Below, in pieces: positions 32,027 to 41,028 of a stretch of DNA of 64,000 nt. The stretch comes from Aquilutibacter rugosus. Its GTDB lineage: Bacteria; Pseudomonadota; Gammaproteobacteria; Xanthomonadales; Xanthomonadaceae. The position numbers and the translations under genes are program-made. Under the pieces are notes generated by a model that was not told the DNA's origin, made no database searches, and saw nothing but the letters and a program-made list of their open reading frames with translations. The stretch spans positions 496,001 to 560,000 of the forward strand of contig NZ_JAZHBO010000002.1 in the NCBI RefSeq assembly GCF_036541335.1, written 5' to 3'. Numbering within the stretch: the first letter of the stretch is position 1; every line of letters begins with the position of its first letter.

Positions 32027-34367
32027 CCAATTCCTTTAGCAGTCGCGCCTCGTCCCAGACTTCGATACCCAGCGCCAACGCCTTGTCGAGTTTGGAGCCG
32101 GCCGCTTCGCCGGCGATCACTACATCCGTGCGCGCAGAGACGCTTCCTGCGACCTTGGCGCCCAGCAATTCCAGTGCCTGCTTTGCCGCATCACGGGTCA
32201 GGGACTGCAATGTGCCGGTCAGCACCATGGTCTTGCCTGCATATCGCAAGTTGTCAGCACTGTCATTGGCGGGTGCCGCCTGCAGCAGTTCGGCGCGAAA
32301 TGCGATGACGTGTTGCAGAAGGCTTGAATTTCGCGCATCGGTCATCCAGTCGCGCAAGGACTGCAACGTGTCGGTCGGCAAAGCACTGCCCTCAAATCCG
32401 CCGAGCGCTGCCGCCGCAAATGCGTGCGGATCCGGATATTCGTCGGCCAGTTGTTTGGCGCGTAGTGCGGTGAGTTTAGGAATTTCAAGTTGGACCAGCA
32501 GATCTGCCCAATTCAAGCGCGCGCGCCATTCGGCGGGCACTTCAGTTCGTTCCAGCGGAGTCACGCCGGCATCGAGCAAGGCCTGCATCTGTTCGCGATT
32601 ACCTGGCTGCTCCATGAAATGCACGATCGCACGGGCAACCTCGCCGCCAATGTCCGGGATCGCTTTCAGAATCGGCCACGGCGCGCGTTGTACGCGATCC
32701 AGGGTGCCGAGCTGGCGAGCGAGCACCTTACCGGTGCTTTCGCCGACATGCCGAATCCCGAGCCCGAACAGCAGACGCTCCAGGGCGGGACTGCGACTTT
32801 GATCAATGGCCTGCAGTATGTTTTCAGCCCATTTGCTTGAAGGCTTGCCGCTGCGTGCAGTGAGAGCCGCTGCGGTTTCATCTGTGCGTCCGGCGGCATC
32901 TTCGGCCGCTTTCATAGCGAGCAAATCATTCAAGGTCAGACGATACAAATCCGCCACATGCGAGACGATTCCGTGACGCACCAGGGCTTCGACGACGCGG
33001 TCACCCAGACCTTCGATATCCATGGCCCGCCGCGATGCAAAGTGAATCAGCGACTCCACGCGCTGTGCCGGACACACCCACTCGCCCGAACAACGCCACG
33101 CGGCCTCACCCTCTTCGCGCACGAGCTCCGAGTTACATGCAGGACAGTTCGAAGGCATTTGCCACGGAGCCTGACGTTCACCATCCTCCGGTGCGACGGC
33201 TTTGACGATCTCGGGAATCACATCGCCGGCACGGCGCACAATCACCCGATCGCCGACGCGCACATCGAGACGGCGAATCTGATCCTCGTTATGCAAGGTC
33301 ACGTTGCTGACCGTTACACCGCCGACGAACACCGGGTCCAACCGCGCTACCGGCGTCACGATTCCGGTACGGCCGATCTGCACATCAATGGCAAGCAGCG
33401 TCGTGCCGCGCTCCTGCGCCGGGAATTTGTGAGCAATAGCCCAGCGCGGTGCCCGCGCGACAAAACCCATCTCCTGCTGATCGCGCAGCCGATCGAGCTT
33501 GTATACCGCGCCGTCAATATCGAACGGCAAACGATCACGCTCCGCACCGAGCTGTCGGAAATACTCGAGAAGTCCGCTGACACCACGCGTGGTGCGGGCC
33601 CAGTCCGTTACGCTGAAGCCCCATGCCGCCAACTGCTCGAGCCCGCCGTGATGCGATGTCGGTGGGGCGACATCCTCGCTCCACAACCCGATTCCGTAGG
33701 CCATGAACTGCAGCGGCCGCGTGGCCGTAATGCGCGGATCCAACTGACGCAAGGAGCCCGCCGCACCATTGCGAGGATTCACCAGTAGCTTGCCGCCGCT
33801 GGCACGCATGCGTTCGTTATAGGCGTGAAAGCCCTGCAGCGGCATCACGACTTCACCGCGCACTTCCAGAACCTGCGGCCACCCTTCGCCCTGCAACCGC
33901 AACGGAATGCTGACAATCGTCCGCAAGTTCGCAGTCACGTCCTCACCGGTCGTGCCATCGCCACGCGTTGCACCCACAGTCAGTTCACCGTGATCGTAAC
34001 GAAGGCTAATCGCGAGCCCGTCGAATTTTGGCTCCACGGCAAACAAGGGATCCGTCTGATCCAGCTTGCCAACGATGCGCGCCACAAAGGCCTCGACCTC
34101 GTCGGTCTCAAACGCATTGTTCAGCGACAGCATGGGAATGCCATGCGTGACCGACGTAAAGGCCGCGTCGGAGGCAATGCCCACACGGTGCGACGGTGAG
34201 CTTAGCGACTGCAACTCCGGGAACTGCTGTTCCAGTTGCTGCAGCTCACGAAACTTCTGATCGTATTCGGCATCGCTGGCTTCCGGGTCATCCAGTACGT
34301 AGTACTGGTAGTTCGCCTTCTCAAGCCAACGGCGCAATTCTTTGACGCGGGCCCGCGCGGAATCCAT
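32019..34367 (-). CDS. ligA: NAD+-dependent DNA ligase LigA
   Basis: About 782 residues, roughly 110 more than E. coli LigA but in the range of Xanthomonas-type enzymes. The adenylation domain has the nucleophilic Lys in VEPKFDGLAISLRYDHGE. The C4 zinc finger is formed by CPACNSELVREEG and RCSGEWVCPAQ. HhH repeats follow, and a C-terminal BRCT domain starts at about residue 705 (YAGKTMVLTGTLQSLTRDAA). The ATG at 34367 is preferred over a TTG at 34376 that overlaps the zipA stop. It seals nicks in replication and repair. Confidence 0.95.
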   Translation of the reverse strand: MDSARARVKELRRWLEKANYQYYVLDDPEASDAEYDQKFRELQQLEQQFPELQSLSSPSHRVGIASDAAFTSVTHGIPMLSLNNAFETDEVEAFVARIVGKLDQTDPLFAVEPKFDGLAISLRYDHGELTVGATRGDGTTGEDVTANLRTIVSIPLRLQGEGWPQVLEVRGEVVMPLQGFHAYNERMRASGGKLLVNPRNGAAGSLRQLDPRITATRPLQFMAYGIGLWSEDVAPPTSHHGGLEQLAAWGFSVTDWARTTRGVSGLLEYFRQLGAERDRLPFDIDGAVYKLDRLRDQQEMGFVARAPRWAIAHKFPAQERGTTLLAIDVQIGRTGIVTPVARLDPVFVGGVTVSNVTLHNEDQIRRLDVRVGDRVIVRRAGDVIPEIVKAVAPEDGERQAPWQMPSNCPACNSELVREEGEAAWRCSGEWVCPAQRVESLIHFASRRAMDIEGLGDRVVEALVRHGIVSHVADLYRLTLNDLLAMKAAEDAAGRTDETAAALTARSGKPSSKWAENILQAIDQSRSPALERLLFGLGIRHVGESTGKVLARQLGTLDRVQRAPWPILKAIPDIGGEVARAIVHFMEQPGNREQMQALLDAGVTPLERTEVPAEWRARLNWADLLVQLEIPKLTALRAKQLADEYPDPHAFAAAALGGFEGSALPTDTLQSLRDWMTDARNSSLLQHVIAFRAELLQAAPANDSADNLRYAGKTMVLTGTLQSLTRDAAKQALELLGAKVAGSVSARTDVVIAGEAAGSKLDKALALGIEVWDEARLLKELDE

Positions 34368-34372
34368 CGGGA

Positions 34373-35098
34373 TCAATTGCGGCGCGGATCGCGACCGGCC
34401 TGCAGGTCCAGTTCGTGCTCGCGATCGTACCGACGCAATTCTTCGCGCAGATGCTGCTGACTCTGACGCGTCATGGCGTTCTGCTGATCATCGAGCAGGA
34501 TGCCGCCCAGCAGCTCCGCTGCACGTTGCGCCGCGGGCAACATCATGTCCAGCGCATCCAGTGCGCCAATCGGAGCCGGCAGTACCAGGTAGAAGGCAAT
34601 GGCCGGCGTCTGCAGATTGGCGATGGAATCGACATCCAGACTGCCCTGCTGCTGCACATTGGCTACTGTGAAAATTGGTCCCAACTGCGGCTTGCGTTCC
34701 ACCAGGCGGTGATACGCGCCACCAAAGCCGTACACGAGCCCGATCTTTTCGGCGGCGACCACAATATCGGAGCCATCAAACTGCGTACCGGTGCGAGCAG
34801 CCACAAACAGCTTGACGACCTTGTCGAGGCGTTCAGTGACGCGCTTACCGACTTCGGCATCGGCATTGGCAATCGCCGGAGCATCGCCTGACGTATTGCC
34901 ATCGGCCGCTGCGGATTCGGCGACGGAAGGGCCTCGGACAGGCGCTGCAGCGACATCTGCGTCATGTTCTGCAGGATTCGGCGACGGGAGTCGCGTTCCC
35001 TGTGTCTTTTTAGGTGGGCGACCAAACCAGAAAATGGCCAGGATCAGCAAAGCACCCGCGGCAAGAATGCCCAAGCGAATCAAAGTGGTATCAGTCAT
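34373..35098 (-). CDS. zipA: Cell division protein ZipA
   Basis: A 241-residue protein with one N-terminal transmembrane helix (LIRLGILAAGALLILAIFWF), a short Pro/Ala/Asp-rich linker (about 30-90) and a C-terminal globular domain of about 140 residues with the ZipA FtsZ-binding fold pattern (GLVYGFGGAYHRLVERKP, FTVANVQQQGSLDVDSIA). It tethers FtsZ to the membrane at the division site. The placement between smc and ligA is the usual zipA location. The stop overlaps the ligA alternative start by 4 bp. Confidence 0.9.
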   Translation of the reverse strand: MTDTTLIRLGILAAGALLILAIFWFGRPPKKTQGTRLPSPNPAEHDADVAAAPVRGPSVAESAAADGNTSGDAPAIANADAEVGKRVTERLDKVVKLFVAARTGTQFDGSDIVVAAEKIGLVYGFGGAYHRLVERKPQLGPIFTVANVQQQGSLDVDSIANLQTPAIAFYLVLPAPIGALDALDMMLPAAQRAAELLGGILLDDQQNAMTRQSQQHLREELRRYDREHELDLQAGRDPRRN

Positions 35099-35131
35099 TG
35101 GGTCAGCCTGTCTTTCGTGCGACGAACCATC

Positions 35132-38100
35132 TTATGCTACACCAGCCAGACGGGTAGCTTCGGCCAAATCGACCGAGACCAGTCGGCTGACACCCGGTTC
35201 GCGCATGGTCACACCTGCGAGTTGTTGCGCGGCTTCCATTGTGGCCTTGTTGTGGGTCACAAACAGGAATTGGACCGCTTCGCTCATTTCCGCCACCATC
35301 GCGGCCAGGCGGCCAACGTTGGCTTCGTCCAGTGGCGCGTCCACCTCGTCGAGCAGACAGAACGGCGCCGGATTCAGGCGGAAGATTGCAAACACCAGCG
35401 CAACCGCAGTCATTGCTTTTTCGCCGCCGGACAGCAGCGAGATATTGGAGACGCGCTTGCCCGGCGGACGGGCCATGATGGCCACGCCGGTATCCAGCAG
35501 GTCTTCTCCGGTCAGCTCAAGGTAGGCATGCCCGCCACCAAACAGACGCGGATACAGCTCCTGTAGTCCGGAGTTGACGCGATCGAACGTGTCCTTGAAA
35601 CGACCGCGCGTTTCGCGATCGATCTTGCGGATGGCATCTTCGAGCGTTTCAAGCGCAGCCGTCAGGTCATCGTTCTGCGAATCCAGATAAACCTTGCGCT
35701 GCTCCGCTTCGGCCAGCTCCTGGATTGCAGCCAGATTGACCGGCTCCAGGCGGCGCAGCTTGGCATCGAGTTCGATGACCGTCTGACCCCAGCGAGTTGC
35801 ATCCATGTCATCGGTCAGTTGCGCGGCGACGTCGGCAAAGTCGAAACCGGCCTTGGTGATCTCTTCGAGCAGCTGTTCGATCTTCAGAACTGAAGCTTGC
35901 TGCTGGAGACGGGCATTGGCGATCTGTTCGCGCTGCTGCAGCGACTGATCGTTGCGCTGCTGCCTAGTCTGTTCGAAGCGGCGCAGATCGTGGTCCAGTC
36001 CCTCGAGCTTGGCGCGTGCCTGGGCCAAATTCCGCTCGGCAGCAACTCGCTGATCGAGTAATGCCTGCTTCTGCGCTTCGAGACCGGCCAGCGGCGAATC
36101 GCCGGAGGACAACTGACTGGTGAGCTCCGCCAAGCGCGAATCGAGCTGACCCCGTTGTCCGGACATGCGCTCAAGGGTCTGCACCAGGCCTTGCATCTGG
36201 GCTCGGCTGCCTTCGACCTTCAGCGCTAAGGCATGCATGCGATCGCGGGATTCGCGAGCGGCGGCACGGGCGGCATCACGACGTTGCAGCAAGTCCTGAC
36301 GTTGGGATTCCAGCGCCTGACGCTCGTCATTGAGGGTAGCCATCTTCTGGACTGCCACTTCCTGACGTGAGCGTGCTTCGCGCGTCTTGTCCTGCGCGGA
36401 ACGTTGAATATCCTGCGACTGCTGCAGCTCCTTTTCGATGTTGCTGATGCGATTGGTCGCCGAATCGATGCGTCCCTGCTGACTTTGCAGCTGGCCACCC
36501 AGTTCGGACGCCAGTCGATGCGCAGCGTGCAACTGACGTTGAACTTCTTCGCGTTCCTGTTCGGCGCGCAGCAGGTTTTGCTTGCCCTCGTCGATACGGG
36601 CTTCGAGCTCACGCTCATCAACCGTGAGCTTTTCAATGTCGGCCCGCAAGGTTTGGATCTCGCGCTCACGAACCAGCGCACCTTGTCGTGCGGCACCGGC
36701 CGGCAGGACGCCAACCCAGCCATCCCCCAGACGGACGCCGTCACGCGTGATGACCAGTTCGTCTGCAGCGAGTTGCGTGCGCAACTGTTGCGCATCGGCA
36801 ATAGTTTCAGCGAAATGTACGCGCGACAGGACTTGGCGAATGGCCCACGGACCCTGCACTCGTGCGGCGAGACTGGTCGCGGGCACTGTGCGATCGTGCT
36901 GCGCAGAATCCACCAGTGCCAGGCCGGCATCGGTTAGCTCACCCAGAGCCGACAGCAAGTCCTGCGGCGATTCCAGCAGGACGCCTTCGAGCAACGGACC
37001 GAGCGCCAATTCCACCGGACTCTCAAAGCCTTCGTCCACACGAATGCGTTCGCCGACGCGTTTGGCATCATTCAACCCGTGCTTGCGGATCCAGCGCATG
37101 GCGGCTTCGGCATCCTGACCCAAAGCAGCTGCCTGCAGTGTCTCTAACGATGCCAGACGACCGCGCGCCGACTGATTGGTCTGACGCGTGTGATGCAGGC
37201 GCTCCAGCAGTTCGCGTTGGGCCTCCTGCAAGCCGGCAACGACGCTACGACGGCTTTCCACCTCACCGGCCTGAGATTCGCTCAATGCCAGTTGTGCGGT
37301 GTGTTTCTCTTTCAGCTCAGAAAGCGCTGCGGCGAGTGCTTCCAGATCGAACTGAGTCCGTTCTTCCTGCAGACGCTGTTGGCGACGCTCGGCATCCAGA
37401 GCCTGACGCTCCAAATGCTCGATGGCGGTACGTTCGACGTCGGCAGCCCGGGTGGCTTCGGCAGCGGCCTTGTTCTGGGCATCCCAAGCGGCCTGCCATT
37501 CCTGCACTGCAGTTTCCGAAGCTTTCTGGGCCTCCTGCAGTGGGCCATCGGCCGTGCGCAGCGATTCCAGTTGCGGCTCATCCTCGGCAATCATGCCGGA
37601 CAGCGCATCCAGACGCGCCTGATCGGAACCGACGTGACTGACCAGTTCTGCCAATTGCGCAGCCGCATCGGCATGAGCTCGATTCAATCGCTCGCCGAGC
37701 TCGCGCTGGTGCTCGATCTGCTGTTCAATGCGTGCCAGATTGCCGCTCACTTCGTAGCTGGCTGCCTGACGGGTATTCAGGTCGGCAGTCGCCTCATCGC
37801 GCAAGGTGCGGTGCGTTTCGATCTCGCGTTCCGCTTCACGCATCTGCGCAATGGTCTGCTCAAGTCGCGTCTCATCGGCGGCCAGCTTTTCGCGTTGGCT
37901 CGCAAGACGCTGATCAACAGCGCGATGTTCCAGTGCCTTGTGCTGTGCATCGGTAACGCGACGCTGCTCCTGCAGGGCCTTGTACTGTTCGGCCTGTCGG
38001 GCCTGACGCTTCAGATGCTCGAGTTGCTTGCCGACCTCATCGCGCAAATCGCTCAGGCGCTCGAGATTTTCCTTGGTGTGGCGAATGCGCGTCTCGGTTT

Positions 38101-38635
38101 CGCGACGGCGCTCCTTGTACTTGGAGATGCCCGCAGCCTCTTCGAGATAGACGCGCAATTCCTCGGGCTTGGCGAGAATGATATTGGAGATCATTCCCTG
38201 CTCAATGATGGAATAGCTGCGCGGACCCAGACCGGTTCCGAGGAACAGATCGGTAATGTCGCGGCGACGGCACTTACTGCCGTTGAGGTAGTAGTTGCTG
38301 TTGCCGTCGAGGCTCACGGTCCGCTTGACCGAGATTTCATCGAACGCGCCGTACTGGCCGGTAATTGAATGATCCGAGTTGTCGAAGATCAGTTCCACCA
38401 TGGCCTGATTAACAGGCTTGCGGGCGGTGGAGCCGGCAAAGATCACGTCGGTCAGGGATTCACCGCGAAGGCGACTTGCCGAACTCTCACCCATGACCCA
38501 GCGGACGGCGTCAATAATGTTGGACTTGCCACAACCGTTGGGACCGACAACGCCCGTCAGGTTCGAAGGCAGATTAAGAGTCGTCGGGTCGACAAACGAT
38601 TTGAAACCCGACAATTTGATGGTGGAAAGTCGCAT
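35132..38635 (-). CDS. smc: Chromosome segregation protein SMC
   Basis: From the ATG at 38635 (MRLSTIKLSGFKSFVDPTTL) the protein is 1167 residues. The N-terminal ATPase has Walker A GPNGCGKSNIIDAVRWVMGE. Two long coiled coils flank a hinge domain at about 510-660. The C-terminal head has the ABC signature NISLLSGGEKAMTAVALVF and Walker B FCLLDEVDAPLDEANVGRL. SMC with ScpA and ScpB forms a condensin that organises and segregates the origin region. The scpA-scpB partners start 0.5 kb away on the other strand. This organism therefore uses SMC rather than MukBEF. Confidence 0.97.
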   Translation of the reverse strand: MRLSTIKLSGFKSFVDPTTLNLPSNLTGVVGPNGCGKSNIIDAVRWVMGESSASRLRGESLTDVIFAGSTARKPVNQAMVELIFDNSDHSITGQYGAFDEISVKRTVSLDGNSNYYLNGSKCRRRDITDLFLGTGLGPRSYSIIEQGMISNIILAKPEELRVYLEEAAGISKYKERRRETETRIRHTKENLERLSDLRDEVGKQLEHLKRQARQAEQYKALQEQRRVTDAQHKALEHRAVDQRLASQREKLAADETRLEQTIAQMREAEREIETHRTLRDEATADLNTRQAASYEVSGNLARIEQQIEHQRELGERLNRAHADAAAQLAELVSHVGSDQARLDALSGMIAEDEPQLESLRTADGPLQEAQKASETAVQEWQAAWDAQNKAAAEATRAADVERTAIEHLERQALDAERRQQRLQEERTQFDLEALAAALSELKEKHTAQLALSESQAGEVESRRSVVAGLQEAQRELLERLHHTRQTNQSARGRLASLETLQAAALGQDAEAAMRWIRKHGLNDAKRVGERIRVDEGFESPVELALGPLLEGVLLESPQDLLSALGELTDAGLALVDSAQHDRTVPATSLAARVQGPWAIRQVLSRVHFAETIADAQQLRTQLAADELVITRDGVRLGDGWVGVLPAGAARQGALVREREIQTLRADIEKLTVDERELEARIDEGKQNLLRAEQEREEVQRQLHAAHRLASELGGQLQSQQGRIDSATNRISNIEKELQQSQDIQRSAQDKTREARSRQEVAVQKMATLNDERQALESQRQDLLQRRDAARAAARESRDRMHALALKVEGSRAQMQGLVQTLERMSGQRGQLDSRLAELTSQLSSGDSPLAGLEAQKQALLDQRVAAERNLAQARAKLEGLDHDLRRFEQTRQQRNDQSLQQREQIANARLQQQASVLKIEQLLEEITKAGFDFADVAAQLTDDMDATRWGQTVIELDAKLRRLEPVNLAAIQELAEAEQRKVYLDSQNDDLTAALETLEDAIRKIDRETRGRFKDTFDRVNSGLQELYPRLFGGGHAYLELTGEDLLDTGVAIMARPPGKRVSNISLLSGGEKAMTAVALVFAIFRLNPAPFCLLDEVDAPLDEANVGRLAAMVAEMSEAVQFLFVTHNKATMEAAQQLAGVTMREPGVSRLVSVDLAEATRLAGVA

Positions 38636-38744
38636 GCAGCAGAAACCGGATCGAGCCACGTGCCGAGATCAGACCCCGACAGGAAGCTATTAAATGAGGG
38701 ACTGCACCCTTCGGATGCAGGACCAAAAAGTATAGCTCACCAGA

Positions 38745-39044
38745 CTACGGCAGCACTTTGCGGAACGGACGGACCGAGAGTTCGGAATAAACGCCTTGTT
38801 CCTGATACGGATCCTGGGCTAGCCACGCTTCGGCCGAGGCCTGGTCGGCAAACTCCGCCACGATGAGCGATCCGAGGAAACCGGCAGGGCCTGGGTCTTC
38901 TGCGTCAATTGCGGGGATCGGACCTGCGGCAAGTAGCCTTCCCTCCTCCATTAGTGATTCCAGTCGGGCCAGATGGGCGGGGCGGGCCGCGGCACGCTTG
39001 GCATCAATGTCCGAGCCATAGCGGCCCTCGAGGATGTACCACAT
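38745..39044 (-). CDS. YciI-family protein
   Basis: The start at ATG 39044 (MWYILEGRYGSDIDAKRAAA) gives 99 residues. The dimeric alpha-beta YciI fold is suggested by R-P-A-H-L-A-R-L-E-x-L (ARPAHLARLESLMEEG) with its conserved His, the GRLLAAGPIPAID strand, and the helix FADQASAEAWLAQDPY. The YciI family is related to muconolactone isomerase-like proteins, and most members have no known reaction. It lies between smc and scpA on the opposite strand from scpA. Confidence 0.85.
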   Translation of the reverse strand: MWYILEGRYGSDIDAKRAAARPAHLARLESLMEEGRLLAAGPIPAIDAEDPGPAGFLGSLIVAEFADQASAEAWLAQDPYQEQGVYSELSVRPFRKVLP

Positions 39045-39148
39045 AGGCAAGTCTCTTGAGTTAACGAAGGGATTACAGTACCATTGACTACGGTTATGCC
39101 TGCCGGACCAATGCCAGTCTGGCCGCATCTTCCCCGACTTATGGAGCT

Positions 39149-40135
39149 TTGCGGCGCCCGCCGATTACCAGGGGCCCTGCCAAAGCGGGCTTATCGAGTG
39201 CCTGCCCTTTGAATCAACTTGCTGACGCTGACGATCAGACAGCTGCCGAAACTGTAACGGCCGCTTCCGATCGGACGGACGCTAAACGAACACCCCAGCA
39301 GCAGGAAATGCCGTTGGCAATGGTGCTCGGCCAACCGGTCCTGCAAATTCCGCAGGATTTGTACATTCCACCCGATGCGCTGGAGATCATTCTCGATGCG
39401 TTTGAGGGCCCACTGGATCTGTTGCTGTATCTGATCCGCCGCCAGAATCTCGATATTCTCGATATTCCGGTGTTTGAAATAACCCAGCAGTACGTGGCCT
39501 ACATCCGTACCTTGCAGGATTTGCGATTCGAGCTCGCAGCGGATTACCTGCTAATGGCCGCCATGTTGGCCGAGATCAAATCGCGCATGCTGCTACCGCG
39601 GGTCGTGACCGAAGATGGCGATGAGGAAGATCCTCGCGCCGAGCTGGTCCGCCGTCTGCAGGAGTATGAGCGTTACAAGACCGCCGCCGAGGATCTCGAC
39701 AAGATTCCCCGTCTGGATCGTGACAGCGCGGTAGTTCAGGTCGCCATGCCCAAACGGACCACGGTGCAGGAACCGCCCGAGGTCGATCTCAAAGAGCTGC
39801 TACTGGCTCTGCAAGATGTCCTCAAGCGTGCCGAGCTGTTCACGGAACATGCCATCAAACGCGAAACCTTGAGCGTTCGTCAGCGCATGACCGATCTGCT
39901 CGAGCGCCTGCATGACGGCGCGTTCCATCGCTTTGAGTCCTTGTTTACCGCCGACGAAGGCAAACTCGGCATCGTGGTGACGCTTCTGAGCTTGCTGACA
40001 TTAGCAAAAGAACAACTGATCGACATCGTCCAGGAAGCACCGCTGGCACCGATTTACGTTAAGTCGTTGTCCCGGATCGATAGCGACACCTTGGAACTCC
40101 ATAGCGAGTTCGACGATGAACCCGCTGGCGCTTAG
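39149..40135 (+). CDS. scpA: Segregation and condensation protein A
   Basis: The kleisin subunit of the SMC condensin. The N-terminal SMC-neck-binding region is ILDAFEGPLDLLLYLIRRQN with DILDIPVFEITQQYVAYIRT, and the C-terminal winged helix contains LVRRLQEYERYKTAAEDLD, with the final helix-turn at ESLFTADEGKLGIVVTLLSL. The open frame starts at TTG 39149 (328 residues). TTG 39209 or ATG 39308 are alternatives; the family keeps a variable N-terminal tail before PQQQEMPLAM, so a start upstream of 39308 is likely. scpB follows 38 bp later. Confidence 0.92.
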   Translation: MRRPPITRGPAKAGLSSACPLNQLADADDQTAAETVTAASDRTDAKRTPQQQEMPLAMVLGQPVLQIPQDLYIPPDALEIILDAFEGPLDLLLYLIRRQNLDILDIPVFEITQQYVAYIRTLQDLRFELAADYLLMAAMLAEIKSRMLLPRVVTEDGDEEDPRAELVRRLQEYERYKTAAEDLDKIPRLDRDSAVVQVAMPKRTTVQEPPEVDLKELLLALQDVLKRAELFTEHAIKRETLSVRQRMTDLLERLHDGAFHRFESLFTADEGKLGIVVTLLSLLTLAKEQLIDIVQEAPLAPIYVKSLSRIDSDTLELHSEFDDEPAGA

Positions 40136-40173
40136 GCATCGGCATCACCGATTCACAATACGCATCTGATTTC

Positions 40174-41028
40174 ATGTCCATGACCGAAACTGCCGAACCC
40201 CAAACGACCGCCGCCGAGAGCTCGGCCGAGCTGATCGATAACGGTTCGAATGCCCCCACTGTGGTGCCGCAAGGTGACATCAGTGACGAGCTGTTAGTAC
40301 GCATCGTCGAGGGCGCCCTGATGGCCTCGAACTCTCCGCTGACTGTGGCACATCTTAATAGTCTGTTTCCGCTCGATCAGCAACCGGGCAAAGACCGCTT
40401 GCTGGGCGCACTCGATACCTTGCAGGAACAATGCCAGGATCGCGGTATCGAACTGCTCGAGGTCGCAAGCGGCTGGCGTTTTCAGGTCAAACGCGATGTG
40501 CATCCGTGGGTCTCGCGCCTTTGGACTGAGCGTCAGACCAAGTACACCCGCGTTACTCTCGAGACGCTGGCTCTAATTGCCTATCGTCAACCGATCACCC
40601 GCGGCGAAATTGAACAGATTCGTGGTGTGGCGGTCAATTCGAACATCATCCGGGCACTCGAAGAACGCGATTGGATTCGCGTGATCGGTCACCGTGATGT
40701 ACCCGGTCGCCCTGCTCTGCTCGGCACCACAAAAACCTTCCTGGATTACTTTGGTCTCAAGCGGCTGGATGAACTGCCGCCATTGAGCGAGATCAAGGAC
40801 TTTGCCGAGCTGCAGCCGCAGCTCAACATGGACATCGAGCAAGCACTCGATGCCGCTGCCGCTGCACAGGTTCAAGCGGCTGCCGACTCCTCTGAACCCG
40901 AACTTGCAGCGAGCGACTCCGAATCGCCCGCAGCCGAACTCACGCAGAGCGACTCTCAATCGCCTGACACCGAAATCGAAATGACTACCCACGACGTCGA
41001 GTCGCCGGACACTAAAGAAAATGACTGA
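40174..41028 (+). CDS. scpB: Segregation and condensation protein B
   Basis: A 284-residue protein with two winged-helix domains (residues about 35-200). LLVRIVEGALMASNSPLTVA and RVTLETLALIAYRQPITRGE are family signatures, as is GRPALLGTTKTFLDYFGL. ScpB bridges ScpA in the SMC complex. A C-terminal Ala/Ser/Glu/Asp-rich tail of about 60 residues includes repeated SDSESP/SDSQSP units and looks disordered. The stop overlaps the rluB start by 8 bp. Confidence 0.93.
   Translation: MSMTETAEPQTTAAESSAELIDNGSNAPTVVPQGDISDELLVRIVEGALMASNSPLTVAHLNSLFPLDQQPGKDRLLGALDTLQEQCQDRGIELLEVASGWRFQVKRDVHPWVSRLWTERQTKYTRVTLETLALIAYRQPITRGEIEQIRGVAVNSNIIRALEERDWIRVIGHRDVPGRPALLGTTKTFLDYFGLKRLDELPPLSEIKDFAELQPQLNMDIEQALDAAAAAQVQAAADSSEPELAASDSESPAAELTQSDSQSPDTEIEMTTHDVESPDTKEND

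Noticed and set aside
37190..38368. A 392-residue plus-strand frame opposite smc
   Set aside because: Shadow of the SMC N-terminal half and coiled coil; Leu/Gln-rich composition explained by the antisense of coiled-coil codons.
38702..38720. Terminator downstream of the YciI-like gene
   Set aside because: CTGCACCC-TTC-GGATGCAG forms an 8-bp hairpin (one G.T), but no T-tract follows in the transcription direction, so a terminator is not claimed.
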